Notes under the pieces: model-generated
Database searches by the model: none
What the model was told of the DNA's origin: nothing
The model's input: only the letters and a program-made list of their open reading frames with translations
Program-made: the position numbers and the translations under genes
In this document: in pieces, positions 18,950-27,948 of the stretch
Position numbering within the stretch: the first letter of the stretch is position 1
Layout of the letters: each line of letters opens with the position of its first letter
Source of the DNA: Methylobacterium sp. J-048
GTDB lineage: Bacteria; Pseudomonadota; Alphaproteobacteria; Rhizobiales; Beijerinckiaceae
NCBI RefSeq assembly: GCF_022829515.1
Contig: NZ_JAKSYL010000131.1
Location: 1-64,000 of the forward strand
Direction of reading: 5' to 3'
Length of the DNA: 64,000 nucleotides

Positions 18950-20998
18950 ATGGCCGTCCTCTCCTCGCTCCGCGCCCGCATCCTCGCGGTGGCGCTCGCG
19001 CCTTGTCTCGCCTTCGCGGGGGCAGCCGGATGGGCGGTGTCCGATCAGTGGGCGCGGCGCGCCGAGATGGACCGGGTCGAGACCCTGGTCGGCCTCGCCT
19101 CGCGGATCAGCGCCTTCGTCCACGAGGGTCAGCGCGAGCGCGGCGCCTCCAGCCTGTTCCTGGGCGCCAAGGGGGCGCAGTTCGGGCCGGAACTCGCGAC
19201 CCAGCGGAGCCGCACCGACGCGGCTTTGGCCGGGCTCCCCGAGGCGATGGCGGCGGCGACCGCGTTCGGGCCCGCCTTCGCGGCGCGGGCCGAGGGCTTC
19301 GCGAAGGTGCTCGCCGGGCTCGCCGCCCAGCGCCGGGAGGTCGACACCCTCGGCGTGAGCGCACCGCAGGCGGTGGCGTTCTACACCGGCCTGATCGGCG
19401 AGGGGCTGGGCCTGGTCCGGGCGATGGGCGGGGTGATCGGCGAGGCCGGCATCGCGGCCCGGGCGAACGCCTACGCGGCGTTCCTGGCGATGAAGGAGGC
19501 CGCCGGCCAGGAGCGGGCCGCCGCCTCGGCGGTGTTCGCCTCCGGCACCCTGGATCTCCCCGCCACGCGCCGGCTCGCCACGCTCTCGGCCGATCAGGCG
19601 ACCTACGGCGCCCTGTTCCGGGCCGGGGCCACCGACGGGCAGGCCAGATTGCTGGACGAGGCCGAGGCGACCGAGCCGGCCCGGGAGGTGGCGCGCCTGC
19701 GCAAGGCCGCACAGGAGACGCTGCCGGGCACGCCTCTCGCCTTCCGCGACGCGCCGGCCTGGTTCCGGCTCGCCACCCAGCGCATCGACGCCCTGAAGGG
19801 GGTCGAGGACCGGCTGACCGCCGACCTGGTCTCCGCCGCCGGCGCGCTGCGGGCCCGGGCCGACGAGATGCTGACGGCCTGGATCGCGGGCGGGCTCGCC
19901 CTGTTCGCGCTCTCGGTCGGCTTCGCGTTCTGGCTGGGCACGGCCATCGCCCGGCCCCTGGTCCGGATGGCCCGAGTGCTGACGGCGATCGGCCGGGACG
20001 AGCCGGGCGCCGACCTGACGATTCCCGCCGGGGGGCCGCGCGAGGTGCGGGCGATCGCCGGCGCCGCGGTCACGTTCCGCGACAGCGTCGCCGAGCGCCG
20101 GCTCGCCCGGGCCGCGCAGCAGCGGCTCGCCGCCGAGACCGCCGCCGCGCAGCGCACGGCCGCCCTGAGCCTCGCCGACAGCTTCGAGCAGCAGGTCGGC
20201 GGCATTGTCGAGGCGGTCTCGGCGGCGGCCGAGCAGCTGGAGGCCTCCGCCCACGGCATGGCCCGGTCCGCGCAGGACACCACCGACCTCAGCCGGGCCG
20301 TGGCCGGTGCGGCGGACTCGGCCGCCCGCTCGGCCGACACCGTGGCGGCCGCCACCGAGGAGCTCACCGCCTCGGTCCGGGAGATCGGCGTGCAGGTCGG
20401 GGCCTCGGCCGACCTCGCGGCCTCGGCCACCCGGGACGCGGACGGCATGGCCGGGGAGGTCCGCCGCCTCGCCCAGGCCGCCGGCAGCATCGGGGAGATC
20501 GTCGCGATGATCTCGGACATCGCCGGCCAGACCAACCTGCTGGCGCTCAACGCCACGATCGAGGCGGCCCGGGCCGGGGAGGCCGGCCGCGGCTTCGCGG
20601 TGGTCGCCATGGAGGTGAAGAACCTCGCCGGCCAGACCGCGAAGGCCACCGAAGAGATCGCCGCCAAGGTCGCCGAGATCACCGGATCCACGGAGGCCTC
20701 AGTCCGGTCGATCGGCGGCATCACCGAGGTGATCCGCAACCTCGCCCGGATCGGGGCCGAGATCGCCGCCATGGTCGAGCAGCAGGGCGCGGCCACCGCC
20801 GAGATCGCCCGCACCACCGGTCAGACCTCGCAGGATACCCGCGCGGTCTCGAGCCACATCGCCGGCGTGGGCGACGCGGCGGATATGGCCAGCCACGGCT
20901 CGTCCCAGGTGCTGGACGCCGCCAGCGACCTGGCCCGGCAGGCCAGCGCCCTGCGCGGCGCGGTCGGCGATTTTCTGGCCAACGTCCGGGCCGCCTGA
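18950..20998 (+). CDS. Methyl-accepting chemotaxis protein with NIT sensor domain
   Basis: A 682-residue chemoreceptor. A first membrane helix (about 7-28) is followed by a nitrate/nitrite-sensing type NIT domain beginning near [16 protein letters not shown] second helix ([20 protein letters not shown], near 307-326) leads into a HAMP segment. The signalling domain carries the conserved hairpin tip [20 protein letters not shown]. No C-terminal CheR-docking pentapeptide is seen. It probably senses nitrate, nitrite or a related small anion. Monocistronic; there is no strong ribosome site at the chosen ATG. Confidence 0.9.
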   Translation: MAVLSSLRARILAVALAPCLAFAGAAGWAVSDQWARRAEMDRVETLVGLASRISAFVHEGQRERGASSLFLGAKGAQFGPELATQRSRTDAALAGLPEAMAAATAFGPAFAARAEGFAKVLAGLAAQRREVDTLGVSAPQAVAFYTGLIGEGLGLVRAMGGVIGEAGIAARANAYAAFLAMKEAAGQERAAASAVFASGTLDLPATRRLATLSADQATYGALFRAGATDGQARLLDEAEATEPAREVARLRKAAQETLPGTPLAFRDAPAWFRLATQRIDALKGVEDRLTADLVSAAGALRARADEMLTAWIAGGLALFALSVGFAFWLGTAIARPLVRMARVLTAIGRDEPGADLTIPAGGPREVRAIAGAAVTFRDSVAERRLARAAQQRLAAETAAAQRTAALSLADSFEQQVGGIVEAVSAAAEQLEASAHGMARSAQDTTDLSRAVAGAADSAARSADTVAAATEELTASVREIGVQVGASADLAASATRDADGMAGEVRRLAQAAGSIGEIVAMISDIAGQTNLLALNATIEAARAGEAGRGFAVVAMEVKNLAGQTAKATEEIAAKVAEITGSTEASVRSIGGITEVIRNLARIGAEIAAMVEQQGAATAEIARTTGQTSQDTRAVSSHIAGVGDAADMASHGSSQVLDAASDLARQASALRGAVGDFLANVRAA

Positions 20999-21002
20999 GG
21001 GC

Positions 21003-21066
21003 GCCCAACGACCCTCAGGGGCTCCGCCCCCGAACCCCGCCAAAGGGCTGAGCCCTTTGGGATCCC
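21003..21066. repeat. Dispersed GC-rich intergenic hairpin repeat, copy 2
   Basis: Contains gccaaagggctgagccctttgg and the associated ctcaggggctccgcccccgaac segment shared with the copies near 16.7, 24.6, 36.1 and 38.6 kb. It lies between two convergent genes. Confidence 0.75.
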
Positions 21067-21075
21067 GGGACCGAC

Positions 21076-21930
21076 CTAGGCGAGGCCGAGGTTGAGCAGG
21101 CGGTCTGCGTTGCGCCAGAGGGCGGCGTCCAGGGCGTCGTCCGAGAGGCCGAGCGCGCGAAAATCCTCGACGCCCTGGCGCATCGGCCGGAACGGGAACG
21201 AGGAACCGAACAGGAACTGGTCCTTCATGAAGCCGTTCGCCGCCTCGACGTAGAGGCCGCCGCCGGGGGCGAACGTGTACATGTCCGGAGAGACGAACAC
21301 GTTCTCGTTGCGGAAGGCCACGGTCACCATCTCGGCGACATGCGGGTAGAACCCGTGGCAGCACACGATCGGCAGCTTCGGGAAGGTTTTGGCGACCCGG
21401 TCCACCGCCAGCGGGTCGTTGAGGCGCAGGTCCGGGGTGGTGGGGCCGGACATCACGAAGGCCGGGACCGCGAGTTTCTCGCACAGCTCGTAGAGCGGCA
21501 TCAGCCGCTCGTCGTCCGCCCGCATGCCCTCGCGGTAGAAGCCGGCATCGAGGTTGATCCCCTTGAAGCCGAGCTCGGTCACGGCGCGCTTGGCCTCCGC
21601 CACAGCGGCCTTGCGGCCGAGCTTCACCGGATCCACCGAGGCGATGCCGATCAGCCGCTTCGGGTCATGCCCGGCGGCCTGCGCGAGGGCGTCGTTCGAG
21701 ATCCGGACCCCCGGCACCGAGCGGGCGACCATCACGGCGACGTCGATCCCGGCCCCGTCCATCTCGGCCCGGAATCCCTCGATCGTCGCGCCGCGGGTGA
21801 AGTGCTCGACCTCGCGGCTGCCGACCCGGGCGTTCAGCCAGCGGGCGACGCCGAATTCCGGCGTATCGGGCTCGGCGCCGAAGAATGTGTGCAGGAAGGT
21901 CGGACGGCTGCGCATGTCCACGACAGGCAT
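21076..21930 (-). CDS. Amidohydrolase-2 family protein
   Basis: A 284-residue TIM-barrel hydrolase of the amidohydrolase-2/ACMS-decarboxylase type: an N-terminal VDMRSRPTF strand, FKGINLDAGFYREGMRADD, a KLPIVCCHGFYPHV metal-side His segment and LFGSSFPFRPMRQGVEDF near the end. The usual N-terminal HxH is replaced by RSRP, so metal binding may differ. The ATG at 21930 follows GGAGTCCCAAAAA. A MFS transporter gene lies upstream on the same strand. The substrate may be an aromatic or lactone acid; unproven. Confidence 0.75.
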   Translation of the reverse strand: MPVVDMRSRPTFLHTFFGAEPDTPEFGVARWLNARVGSREVEHFTRGATIEGFRAEMDGAGIDVAVMVARSVPGVRISNDALAQAAGHDPKRLIGIASVDPVKLGRKAAVAEAKRAVTELGFKGINLDAGFYREGMRADDERLMPLYELCEKLAVPAFVMSGPTTPDLRLNDPLAVDRVAKTFPKLPIVCCHGFYPHVAEMVTVAFRNENVFVSPDMYTFAPGGGLYVEAANGFMKDQFLFGSSFPFRPMRQGVEDFRALGLSDDALDAALWRNADRLLNLGLA

Positions 21931-22080
21931 TTTTTGGGACTCCATGGTTGTGATGTGAGCAAGGTCTGGGGCTGAACGTCGATCGTCGAATCAGATCATG
22001 GATTCACAAGGTCGAGACCTTGTGCGGGTGCAGGGCAGAGCCCTGCAAGACTCGCCTGGAAGACTCGGCGGCTCGTCCGC

Positions 22081-23502
22081 TCAATGCGAGACGGCCTCCA
22101 GCACCTTGCCGCGGGTCTCGACCCCGAGGGTGAGGACCAGGAGCGCGGCGATCAGGAAACCGCCGGCGCCGACCTGGAAGGCGGTGGCCGGGCCGTAATC
22201 GCGGACCAGCACCGGGACGATCATCGGTCCCAGGATGGCGCCGATCCGCCCGAAGGCCGAGGCGAAGCCGGCCCCCGTGGCCCGGGCCCGGGTCGGGTAC
22301 AGTTCCGGCGTGTAGGCGTAGAGGCAGCTCCACATGCCGAACATGAAGAACTGCATCACGAAGCCGGCGACGAACAGCCCGGTCACCGCGAGGCCGGCGA
22401 CGGTCAGCACGGGCTCGCCGCCGGCATTGCCGTACAGCCAGGCCGCGGCCGCGGCGCAGACCAGGAACAGGGCCGTGGTCGGCTTGCGGCCAATCCGCTC
22501 CAGCAGCAATGCCGCCGCCGCGAAGCCCGGGATGCCGCCCAGCGTGATCAGGGTCACGAAGCCCACCGATCCGACGATCGAGAAGCCGCGCTCCTTGAGC
22601 AGCACCGCGATCCAGGAATTGAGCCCGAAGAAGCCGATCAGCGCGAAGAACCACAGCCCGAAGGCCATCACGGTGCGCATCCGGTAGGCCGGCGCGAACA
22701 GGGTCGCCACCGCGCTCAGCCGGGGTGCGGGAACCGCCTCCGCCACCGCGGCGGCGATCTGCGGGGTGACCGGGGGGAGGGGCCGGCCGGTGGCGCGCTC
22801 GACCGCGCGCTCCATCGTGGCCATCACCGCCTCGGCCTCCGCATGGCGCCCGGATTCGGCGAGCCAGCGGGGCGATTCGGGCATGGAGCGGCGCACCGCG
22901 AGCACCACCAGCGACAGCAGGCCGACCACCACGAAGGCCCAGCGCCAGCCGAGATAGGGCAGCACGAAGAAGCTGATCGCCCCCGACAGCACGTAGCCCA
23001 CCGCCCAGAACCCCTCCAGGATCGCGATGTATCGGCCGCGCACGGGGGCGGGAACGATCTCCGAGACCATCGCCTGCGCCACCGGCGCCTCGCCGCCGAC
23101 GCCCGCCCCGATCAGGAACCGGCAGGCCATCAGCACGGGCAGGCTCCAGGCGGTGGCCGCCGCGAGGCTTGCCAGGCCCCAGACCACCATGGTCACCTGG
23201 AACACCGCCTTGCGGCCGAACCGGTCGGAGGCGGTGCCGGCGACGATGTTGCCGACGAGCTGGCCCGCGAAGGTCATGGCGGCGAGCTGGCCGGCCTCCG
23301 TGGGGCTCAAGCCGAACGCCACCACGATCGAGCCGAGCAGGAAGGTCAGGAGCGCCACGTCGATCTGGTCCACCAGCCAGGCGGACGCGATGACCGCGAA
23401 GATCTTGCGCTGGTAGCGCGACATCGGCAGCCGCTCGAGCCGCGCGGCGATGTCGGAGACGACCGGTCGCCCGTCTCCCTGAGCTGTGTCGGCCAGCGGC
23501 AC
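22081..23502 (-). CDS. MFS transporter, sugar/aromatic acid porter type
   Basis: A 473-residue protein with twelve predicted membrane helices. Family motifs are SDRFGRKAVFQ (loop 2-3), ERIGRKPTT (loop 8-9) and PESPRWLAESGRHAEAEA after helix 6, which is the sugar-porter/aromatic-acid symporter signature. A central cytoplasmic loop separates the two halves. The C-terminal PELYPTRARATGAGFASAFGR is also typical. It likely imports the substrate of the adjoining amidohydrolase. A polysaccharide deacetylase gene is divergent. Confidence 0.85.
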   Translation of the reverse strand: MPLADTAQGDGRPVVSDIAARLERLPMSRYQRKIFAVIASAWLVDQIDVALLTFLLGSIVVAFGLSPTEAGQLAAMTFAGQLVGNIVAGTASDRFGRKAVFQVTMVVWGLASLAAATAWSLPVLMACRFLIGAGVGGEAPVAQAMVSEIVPAPVRGRYIAILEGFWAVGYVLSGAISFFVLPYLGWRWAFVVVGLLSLVVLAVRRSMPESPRWLAESGRHAEAEAVMATMERAVERATGRPLPPVTPQIAAAVAEAVPAPRLSAVATLFAPAYRMRTVMAFGLWFFALIGFFGLNSWIAVLLKERGFSIVGSVGFVTLITLGGIPGFAAAALLLERIGRKPTTALFLVCAAAAAWLYGNAGGEPVLTVAGLAVTGLFVAGFVMQFFMFGMWSCLYAYTPELYPTRARATGAGFASAFGRIGAILGPMIVPVLVRDYGPATAFQVGAGGFLIAALLVLTLGVETRGKVLEAVSH

Positions 23503-23697
23503 GGTGATCCTTCCTCGGCACCCGGACCGCGGCGCCCGCGATCCCGTGCCCGACCCGGTACAGCAGACCCGGCCGTCGGAACAGGCGTGGCGGCGGCCCG
23601 GATCGGGCCGACAGCATCGTCTTTTCCCCGAAAGCCGGACACCACCTTTCGGGACGATGCTCTATCTGCCCAGGCGCCCCCGGACACTGGACCCGCG

Positions 23698-24591
23698 ATG
23701 GATGATGCACCCTCGGCCGCGCAGCAGCATGGCCGCTACCGCTACAGCGCCCTTCCGGACCGGCCGGTCTACGACTGGCCCGGGGCTAAGCGGCTCGCGG
23801 TCTATGTCGGCCTCAACCTCGAGACCTTCGATTTCGGGTCGGGGCTCGGGGCCGAGCTGGCGCCGGGCGGTCCGCAGCCCGACGTGCTCAATTACGGCTG
23901 GCGCGACTGGGGCAACCGGGTCGGGGCCTGGCGGCTGCGGGACGCCCTCGACGGTCTCGGCCTGCCCGCCAGCGTGCTGGTCAACAGCCGGCTCTACCGG
24001 GACTGCCCGGGCCTGATCGAGGCGTTCCGGGCCCGGGGCGATGAGATCGTCGGCCACGGCCGCACCAATGCCGAGCGGCAGGGCACCCTGTCCGAGACGG
24101 AGGAGCGCGCCCTGATCGCCGAGGCCACCGCGATCCTGACCCGGGAGGAGGGCCGGGCGCCGGGCGGCTGGCTCGGGCCCTGGATCTCGCAATCGCGGGT
24201 GACGCCGGACCTGCTGGCGGAGGCCGGCTACCGCTACCTCCTCGACTGGTGCCACGACGACCAGCCGACCTGGATGGCGACCCGGGGCGGCGGCCGGATC
24301 CTGGCCGTGCCCTATCCGCAGGAACTGAACGACATCCCGGCGATCGTCGCCCGCAAGGAGACCGGCCGAGACTTCGCCGACGCGATCGTCGACGCCTTCG
24401 ACGAGATGCTGGAACAATCCGCTGCTGCACCCCTGGTGATGGGCATCGCGCTCCATCCCTACATCGTCGGCCAGCCCCACCGGCTGCGGCCCCTGCGGGC
24501 GGCGCTCGCGCATATCGCGGCCCACCGGGACCGGATCTGGCTCACCACGGCCGGCGCCATCGCCGCCGCCCTGGATCCACCCACCGGCTGA
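23698..24591 (+). CDS. Polysaccharide deacetylase family (PuuE/allantoinase-like)
   Basis: The 297-residue product has a NodB-type barrel of the PuuE branch: AVYVGLNLETFDFG for the first strand, GDEIVGHGRTNAERQG with the second-strand His, GGWLGPWISQSRVTPDLLAEAGYRY-type segment, and MGIALHPYIVGQPHRLRPL near the end. PuuE-type members act as metal-independent allantoinases or related amidases, not on chitin. It is divergent from the MFS transporter, suggesting a shared catabolic unit. Exact substrate uncertain. Confidence 0.8.
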   Translation: MDDAPSAAQQHGRYRYSALPDRPVYDWPGAKRLAVYVGLNLETFDFGSGLGAELAPGGPQPDVLNYGWRDWGNRVGAWRLRDALDGLGLPASVLVNSRLYRDCPGLIEAFRARGDEIVGHGRTNAERQGTLSETEERALIAEATAILTREEGRAPGGWLGPWISQSRVTPDLLAEAGYRYLLDWCHDDQPTWMATRGGGRILAVPYPQELNDIPAIVARKETGRDFADAIVDAFDEMLEQSAAAPLVMGIALHPYIVGQPHRLRPLRAALAHIAAHRDRIWLTTAGAIAAALDPPTG

Positions 24592-24599
24592 TCCTCAAG

Positions 24600-24713
24600 G
24601 ACGGGTTTCCAGAGGGCTCAGCCCTTTGGCGGGGTTCGGGGGCGGAGCCCCTGAGAACGGCGGGCTCCGCCCGCACCCGCAAAAGGTCTCGACCTTTTGA
24701 ATCCGGAATTTTC
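24600..24713. repeat. Dispersed GC-rich intergenic hairpin repeat, copy 3
   Basis: Same architecture as the copy at 16.7 kb: an agggctcagccctttgg hairpin, gttcgggggcggagcccctgag, ggcgggctccgccc, then caaaaggtctcgaccttttgaatcc. It sits between convergent genes. Confidence 0.8.
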
Positions 24714-24718
24714 GTCGT

Positions 24719-24973
24719 TCAGTCGGGGATCACGAGGCCGATCGACAGGCACAGGGCGGCTACGGCGGTGAGCGCCACGGCCGCCTGGCGGACCTGATAC
24801 CAGCGGGCGCTGCGGGCGCGCTCCTCCGGGGTGGCGCCGAGATGCAGCTCGTCGTCGAAACCCTTCACGAAGGATTCGAAGCTCGGAACGGCCCGCCGGG
24901 CGAGCCACAGCCACACGCCGACAGCGATCAGGCTGACCGCCCCGCCGCCATACGTAAACGCATCATCCAGCAT
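24719..24973 (-). CDS. Small membrane protein, unknown
   Basis: An 84-residue protein with two likely membrane helices: about 10-26 (GAVSLIAVGVWLWLARR) and near the C-terminus (AAVALTAVAALCLSIGLVI). Between them is a polar segment with Glu and Arg. I recognise no family. ATG at 24973 is preferred over a GTG three codons earlier. It stands alone upstream of a repeat. Confidence 0.6.
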   Translation of the reverse strand: MLDDAFTYGGGAVSLIAVGVWLWLARRAVPSFESFVKGFDDELHLGATPEERARSARWYQVRQAAVALTAVAALCLSIGLVIPD

Positions 24974-25100
24974 CCGGCGCACGCCTACTAGCCCACGCCC
25001 CCCTCACTGCTGTCTTCTACTGCAAGATGCTGGAATTGCCTAGGTCGCCGGTCCAATTCGACGGGCGCCTTTTTGTTTCAGGACTGTATCTGGGTGCGGT

Positions 25101-25931
25101 TCAGGCCGGCGGCCGGCCGAGCGCGTACAGCGTGATGGCGGCGGCGTTCGAGACGTTGAGGCTGCGGATCGCCCCCGAGAACGGAATCCGAGCCAGGACG
25201 TCACAGCAGGTCCGGGTCCGCTCACGCAGGCCCTTGCCCTCCGCCCCGAGGACGATCACCAGCGGCCGGGCGATGGTGAGGGTGTCGAGGCTCGCCGGCG
25301 CGTCGGAATCGAGGCCGATCCGGGTGTAGCCGCGCTCACCCAGCGCGATCAGCGCCTCCGCCAGGTTGCGGACGGTGACGAAGGGGACGTGCTCCAGCCC
25401 GCCCGAGGCGGATTTCGCCAGGACCCCGGTGGCGCCTGGCGCGTGCCGTACCGTGGTGACGATGCCGGCGACCCCGAAGGCCGCGGCCGTGCGGACGATC
25501 GCCCCGACATTGTGCGGGTCGGTGATCTGGTCCAGCGCCAGCAGCAGGGCGTCGGCCGGCAGGTCGTCGAGGCCGGGGGCGGCCAGGGGCTCGGCCTCGA
25601 GATACAGGCCCTGGTGGACCGCATCCGGCCCGAGCAGGCGACCGATCTCGCTGGGCCGCACCAGCTCGGGCGTGATGCGCAGGGCATCGCCGAACTCCTC
25701 GGTCAGCCGGGCGGCCGCGTTCTCGGTGGCGAGCAGCCGGTGCAGCCCGCGCTCGGCATTGCCCAGGGCCTGCACCACCGGATGCCAGCCGTAGAGCACG
25801 GCCGAGCCGTCGGGTGCGCCGGATTCGGGACGGGGTCCGGATCCTCCCGGGCGGCCGCCGGGCCGGAAGCCGGGTCGCGACCCGAACCGGGGCGGACCGC
25901 CCGGGCGGCCGTCGTTGCGACGCCCGGTCAT
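25101..25931 (-). CDS. rlmB: 23S rRNA (guanosine-2'-O-)-methyltransferase RlmB
   Basis: A SpoU/TrmH-type enzyme that methylates G2251 of 23S rRNA. After a Gly/Arg/Pro-rich N-terminus (about 40 residues) comes the substrate-binding domain (VLYGWHPVVQALGN). The trefoil-knot SPOUT domain follows with LALDQITDPHNVGAIVRTAA, LVIVLGAEGKGL and IPFSGAIRSLNVSNAAAI, the three family motifs. Length 276 is normal apart from the basic tail at the front. It is the last clearly core gene before the replication-like module. Confidence 0.93.
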   Translation of the reverse strand: MTGRRNDGRPGGPPRFGSRPGFRPGGRPGGSGPRPESGAPDGSAVLYGWHPVVQALGNAERGLHRLLATENAAARLTEEFGDALRITPELVRPSEIGRLLGPDAVHQGLYLEAEPLAAPGLDDLPADALLLALDQITDPHNVGAIVRTAAAFGVAGIVTTVRHAPGATGVLAKSASGGLEHVPFVTVRNLAEALIALGERGYTRIGLDSDAPASLDTLTIARPLVIVLGAEGKGLRERTRTCCDVLARIPFSGAIRSLNVSNAAAITLYALGRPPA

Positions 25932-26099
25932 CGGAGCGCGATCGGGGAGGGGAGCATCGGCACGGCCTTCTCTGAATGGGTCGCGCCGAGAAACCGGGCG
26001 GCGTCGCCCGCGTCAAGCCGAGGCCCCCCGAAAGACCGCACCGCGGCCGGGCGCACGGTCGATTCCCTCACCCTCTTTCCCGTCCGCACGCCCCCGGTC

Positions 26100-26283
26100 T
26101 GTGGATGGATCGGGTATATTCCCTTCAAACCATGTGATGATCGAGGGAACTCGGTCTGTTCTTCAGAACGAACGAGCGCGCCGTTAAGTAGGAAAAATAT
26201 CAAGATGGAATCTTTCAGAGAGTCAGTTCGGAAGACTATATGCAGTGGTGATTTCGCCATACAGGCCAAGGATTTGCGTGATG
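26100..26283. other. AT-rich leader before the iteron array
   Basis: A locally AT-rich stretch between rlmB and the iterons. It includes a perfect gttct-tc-agaac inverted repeat (26158-26169), a weak DnaA-box-like tgtggatgg at 26100 (7 of 9), and aaaaatatcaagatgg near 26190. In iteron replicons an AT-rich segment next to the iterons is the usual melting zone; that role is inference. Confidence 0.4.
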
Positions 26284-26287
26284 TTTT

Positions 26288-26512
26288 CGTATCCGACTCT
26301 GCGCAGGTGTGCATGCGACTCTGCGCTGTCCCGTATCGGAGTCTGCGCGGATCCGGCCGGTGCGCGTATCGGAGTCTGCGCGGTTCCGTATCGGATTCGG
26401 CGCGGATTCCGGGTCGAAGCGGTGGAATGCGGGGACAGAATGCCGGGCCCCCGGCGTATCGAACTCTGCGCAGGTCGGAAGGCCGGGTCAGCCCGTATGG
26501 AACTCTGCGCCA
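26288..26512 (+). repeat. Seven-copy iteron array upstream of repA
   Basis: Seven directly repeated 19-bp units start at 26288, 26310, 26332, 26365, 26387, 26455 and 26494. The clearest are two identical copies of cgtatcggagtctgcgcgg (26332, 26365). The first five starts are spaced 22, 22, 33 and 22 bases, multiples of about one DNA turn, so bound protein would sit on one face. This is the layout of Rep-binding iterons in plasmid origins and lies directly before the RepA-like gene. Confidence 0.85.
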
Positions 26513-26523
26513 GCGCCGCCTCC

Positions 26524-26588
26524 GGGAAACGGGGCGGGGAAACGAGGCGGGGAAACGGGGCGGGGAAACGGGGCGGGGAAACGGGGAT
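26524..26588 (+). repeat. Five tandem 13-bp G-rich repeats
   Basis: Five consecutive units of gggaaacggggcg, with one base change in copy 2 and two in copy 5. The array lies 12 bases past the last iteron and about 120 bases before repA. Tandem 13-mers are known in origin melting regions, but those are AT-rich; here the G-run strand could instead form a quadruplex or bind a host factor. Confidence 0.8.
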
Positions 26589-26706
26589 TGCCGGGACAAG
26601 CCGGATCCGACGCGAGCCCCGCTCGGCGAATCGTGGCATGGCAGGATCGGGCCGCCCCTCCGCCTTCCGGAGCGGTGGGTCCGCGTGCGGCTCGGGCTGA
26701 GGGGCG

Positions 26707-27807
26707 ATGGGCGTCGAGGAAAAAATCGCCGCGATCCACGACGCGGATCTGCGGGCCGAGATCGAGGCGGCACGCGGCGGCTTCCTGTTCGCCCAGATCG
26801 TCGAGCACGTGCTGCACCGCCAGCGCGAACGCGACGCCCAGGCCGCCGTTCTCGGGGAGCAGGAGCTCCGCCGTGCCCAGCTGTCGCGCGACCAGCGCCG
26901 CCGCGACGCGGTCCGCCTCGTCATCGAGAGCGAGCCGGCCCTGCCGTCGAGCCTGCAGCACATCCACTCGGTGCTGGCTCTGTGTGGCCTGCCCTATCGC
27001 GATCCCGGGCCGGTGCGTGAATTCACCCGCACCTACGGACGCAATTCGCTGAGCCTGATGGCCGGGCGGATCAAGGATCCGGAGACCGGCGCGTTCGAAC
27101 CGCAGGGGCTGCCCTACGGGCCGAAGGCCAGGCTGGTGCTGCTGCACCTCTGCACCGAGGCGGTGCGCCAGCGCAGCCCGACCGTGAAGGTCGCCGAGAC
27201 GCTCTCGGGCTTCATGCGCGAGATGGGATTCGCCGTCACTGGGGGCGAGCGCGGCACCATCCGGCAGTTCAAGGAGCAGCTCAACCGGCTGGCCGCCTGC
27301 ACCATGCAGATCGGCCTGTGGGATGGGCGCGACAGCGCCACCACCCTCAACGTCCCGCCGTTCCGCAGCCTGGAATTGTGGAAGCCCCGGGCCGGGGAGG
27401 GCGAGGACGAGGCGGGACGGACCGTGCGGTTCGATCCGGAATTCTATGAGACGCTGATCAAGCACGCGCTACCGGTGGACGTGCGGGCGGCCCGGGCCTT
27501 CTCCGGCTCGGCGCGCAAGCTCGACCTGCTGTTCTGGACCGGCTACCGGCTGCGGTCCTTGCAGCGCCCGCTGCGGCTGACCTGGACCAACCTGCACGGG
27601 CAGTTCGGGGCCGAGAACGCCTCGATCCGCAGCTTCCGACAGGCCTTCAAGGCCGATCTGGCGCATCTGCGCGAGGTGTTCCCGCGCCTGCCGATCGTGC
27701 TCGACGATGGCGGCCTGACCCTGCACCCGGCCGATCCGAGCGCCCTGCTGGTCCCGCCGCGCCCGGCCTCGACGAAGGGAACGAAGGCCAGGCGCCAGGG
27801 AATTTAG
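26707..27807 (+). CDS. Plasmid-type replication initiator (RepA_C family)
   Basis: The 366-residue protein resembles the RepA_C replication proteins of alphaproteobacterial plasmids. It has RREFTRTYGR-like VREFTRTYGRNSLSLMAGR near residue 100, LPYGPKARLVLLHLCTEAV, then VAETLSGFMREMG and IRQFKEQLNRLAACTMQIG, and a winged-helix C-terminal half with KLDLLFWTGYRLRSLQRP. These proteins bind iterons and load the replisome. An iteron array lies immediately upstream, as in a plasmid origin, yet the flanks are core chromosomal genes. No parA/parB is present nearby. It may be an integrated plasmid relic or a working accessory origin. Confidence 0.8.
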   Translation: MGVEEKIAAIHDADLRAEIEAARGGFLFAQIVEHVLHRQRERDAQAAVLGEQELRRAQLSRDQRRRDAVRLVIESEPALPSSLQHIHSVLALCGLPYRDPGPVREFTRTYGRNSLSLMAGRIKDPETGAFEPQGLPYGPKARLVLLHLCTEAVRQRSPTVKVAETLSGFMREMGFAVTGGERGTIRQFKEQLNRLAACTMQIGLWDGRDSATTLNVPPFRSLELWKPRAGEGEDEAGRTVRFDPEFYETLIKHALPVDVRAARAFSGSARKLDLLFWTGYRLRSLQRPLRLTWTNLHGQFGAENASIRSFRQAFKADLAHLREVFPRLPIVLDDGGLTLHPADPSALLVPPRPASTKGTKARRQGI

Positions 27808-27907
27808 AGCCGCAAAGGGAATGGAACACGACCCGCGCCCTCATATTCCATTCCGGTTCGGCATTCAGTCTCCGAAAGGAATATCAAAACGTATTCCCAA
27901 TCTGCTT

Positions 27908-27926
27908 GGAACACGCTACATGTTCC
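27908..27926. promoter_or_regulatory. Inverted repeat operator before the HARE-HTH gene
   Basis: ggaaca and tgttcc arms are separated by seven bases, 22 bases before the ATG at 27949. Additional ggaac/gttcc-like half-sites occur on both sides (27821, 27942). The position fits a repressor or autoregulation site. Confidence 0.5.
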
Positions 27927-27948
27927 GTCCGGCTGAAGGGAACACGGC

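Noticed and set aside
22004..23710. A 568-codon minus-strand frame overlapping the MFS gene
   Set aside because: It is a shifted frame of the transporter with Arg/Gly-rich nonsense sequence.
26100..26108. DnaA box-like tgtggatgg before the iterons
   Set aside because: Only 7 of 9 match and single; not enough to claim a DnaA site.
26204..26340. A frame starting MESFRESVRKTICSGDF through the iterons, as a possible leader peptide
   Set aside because: It has no ribosome site and runs through the repeats, which explain its sequence better.
26524..26588. CRISPR array
   Set aside because: The tandem 13-mers have no spacers and no cas genes are near.
27890..27909. An iteron-like cgtattcccaatctgcttgg after repA
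   Set aside because: Needs an insertion and several mismatches to align with the iterons.
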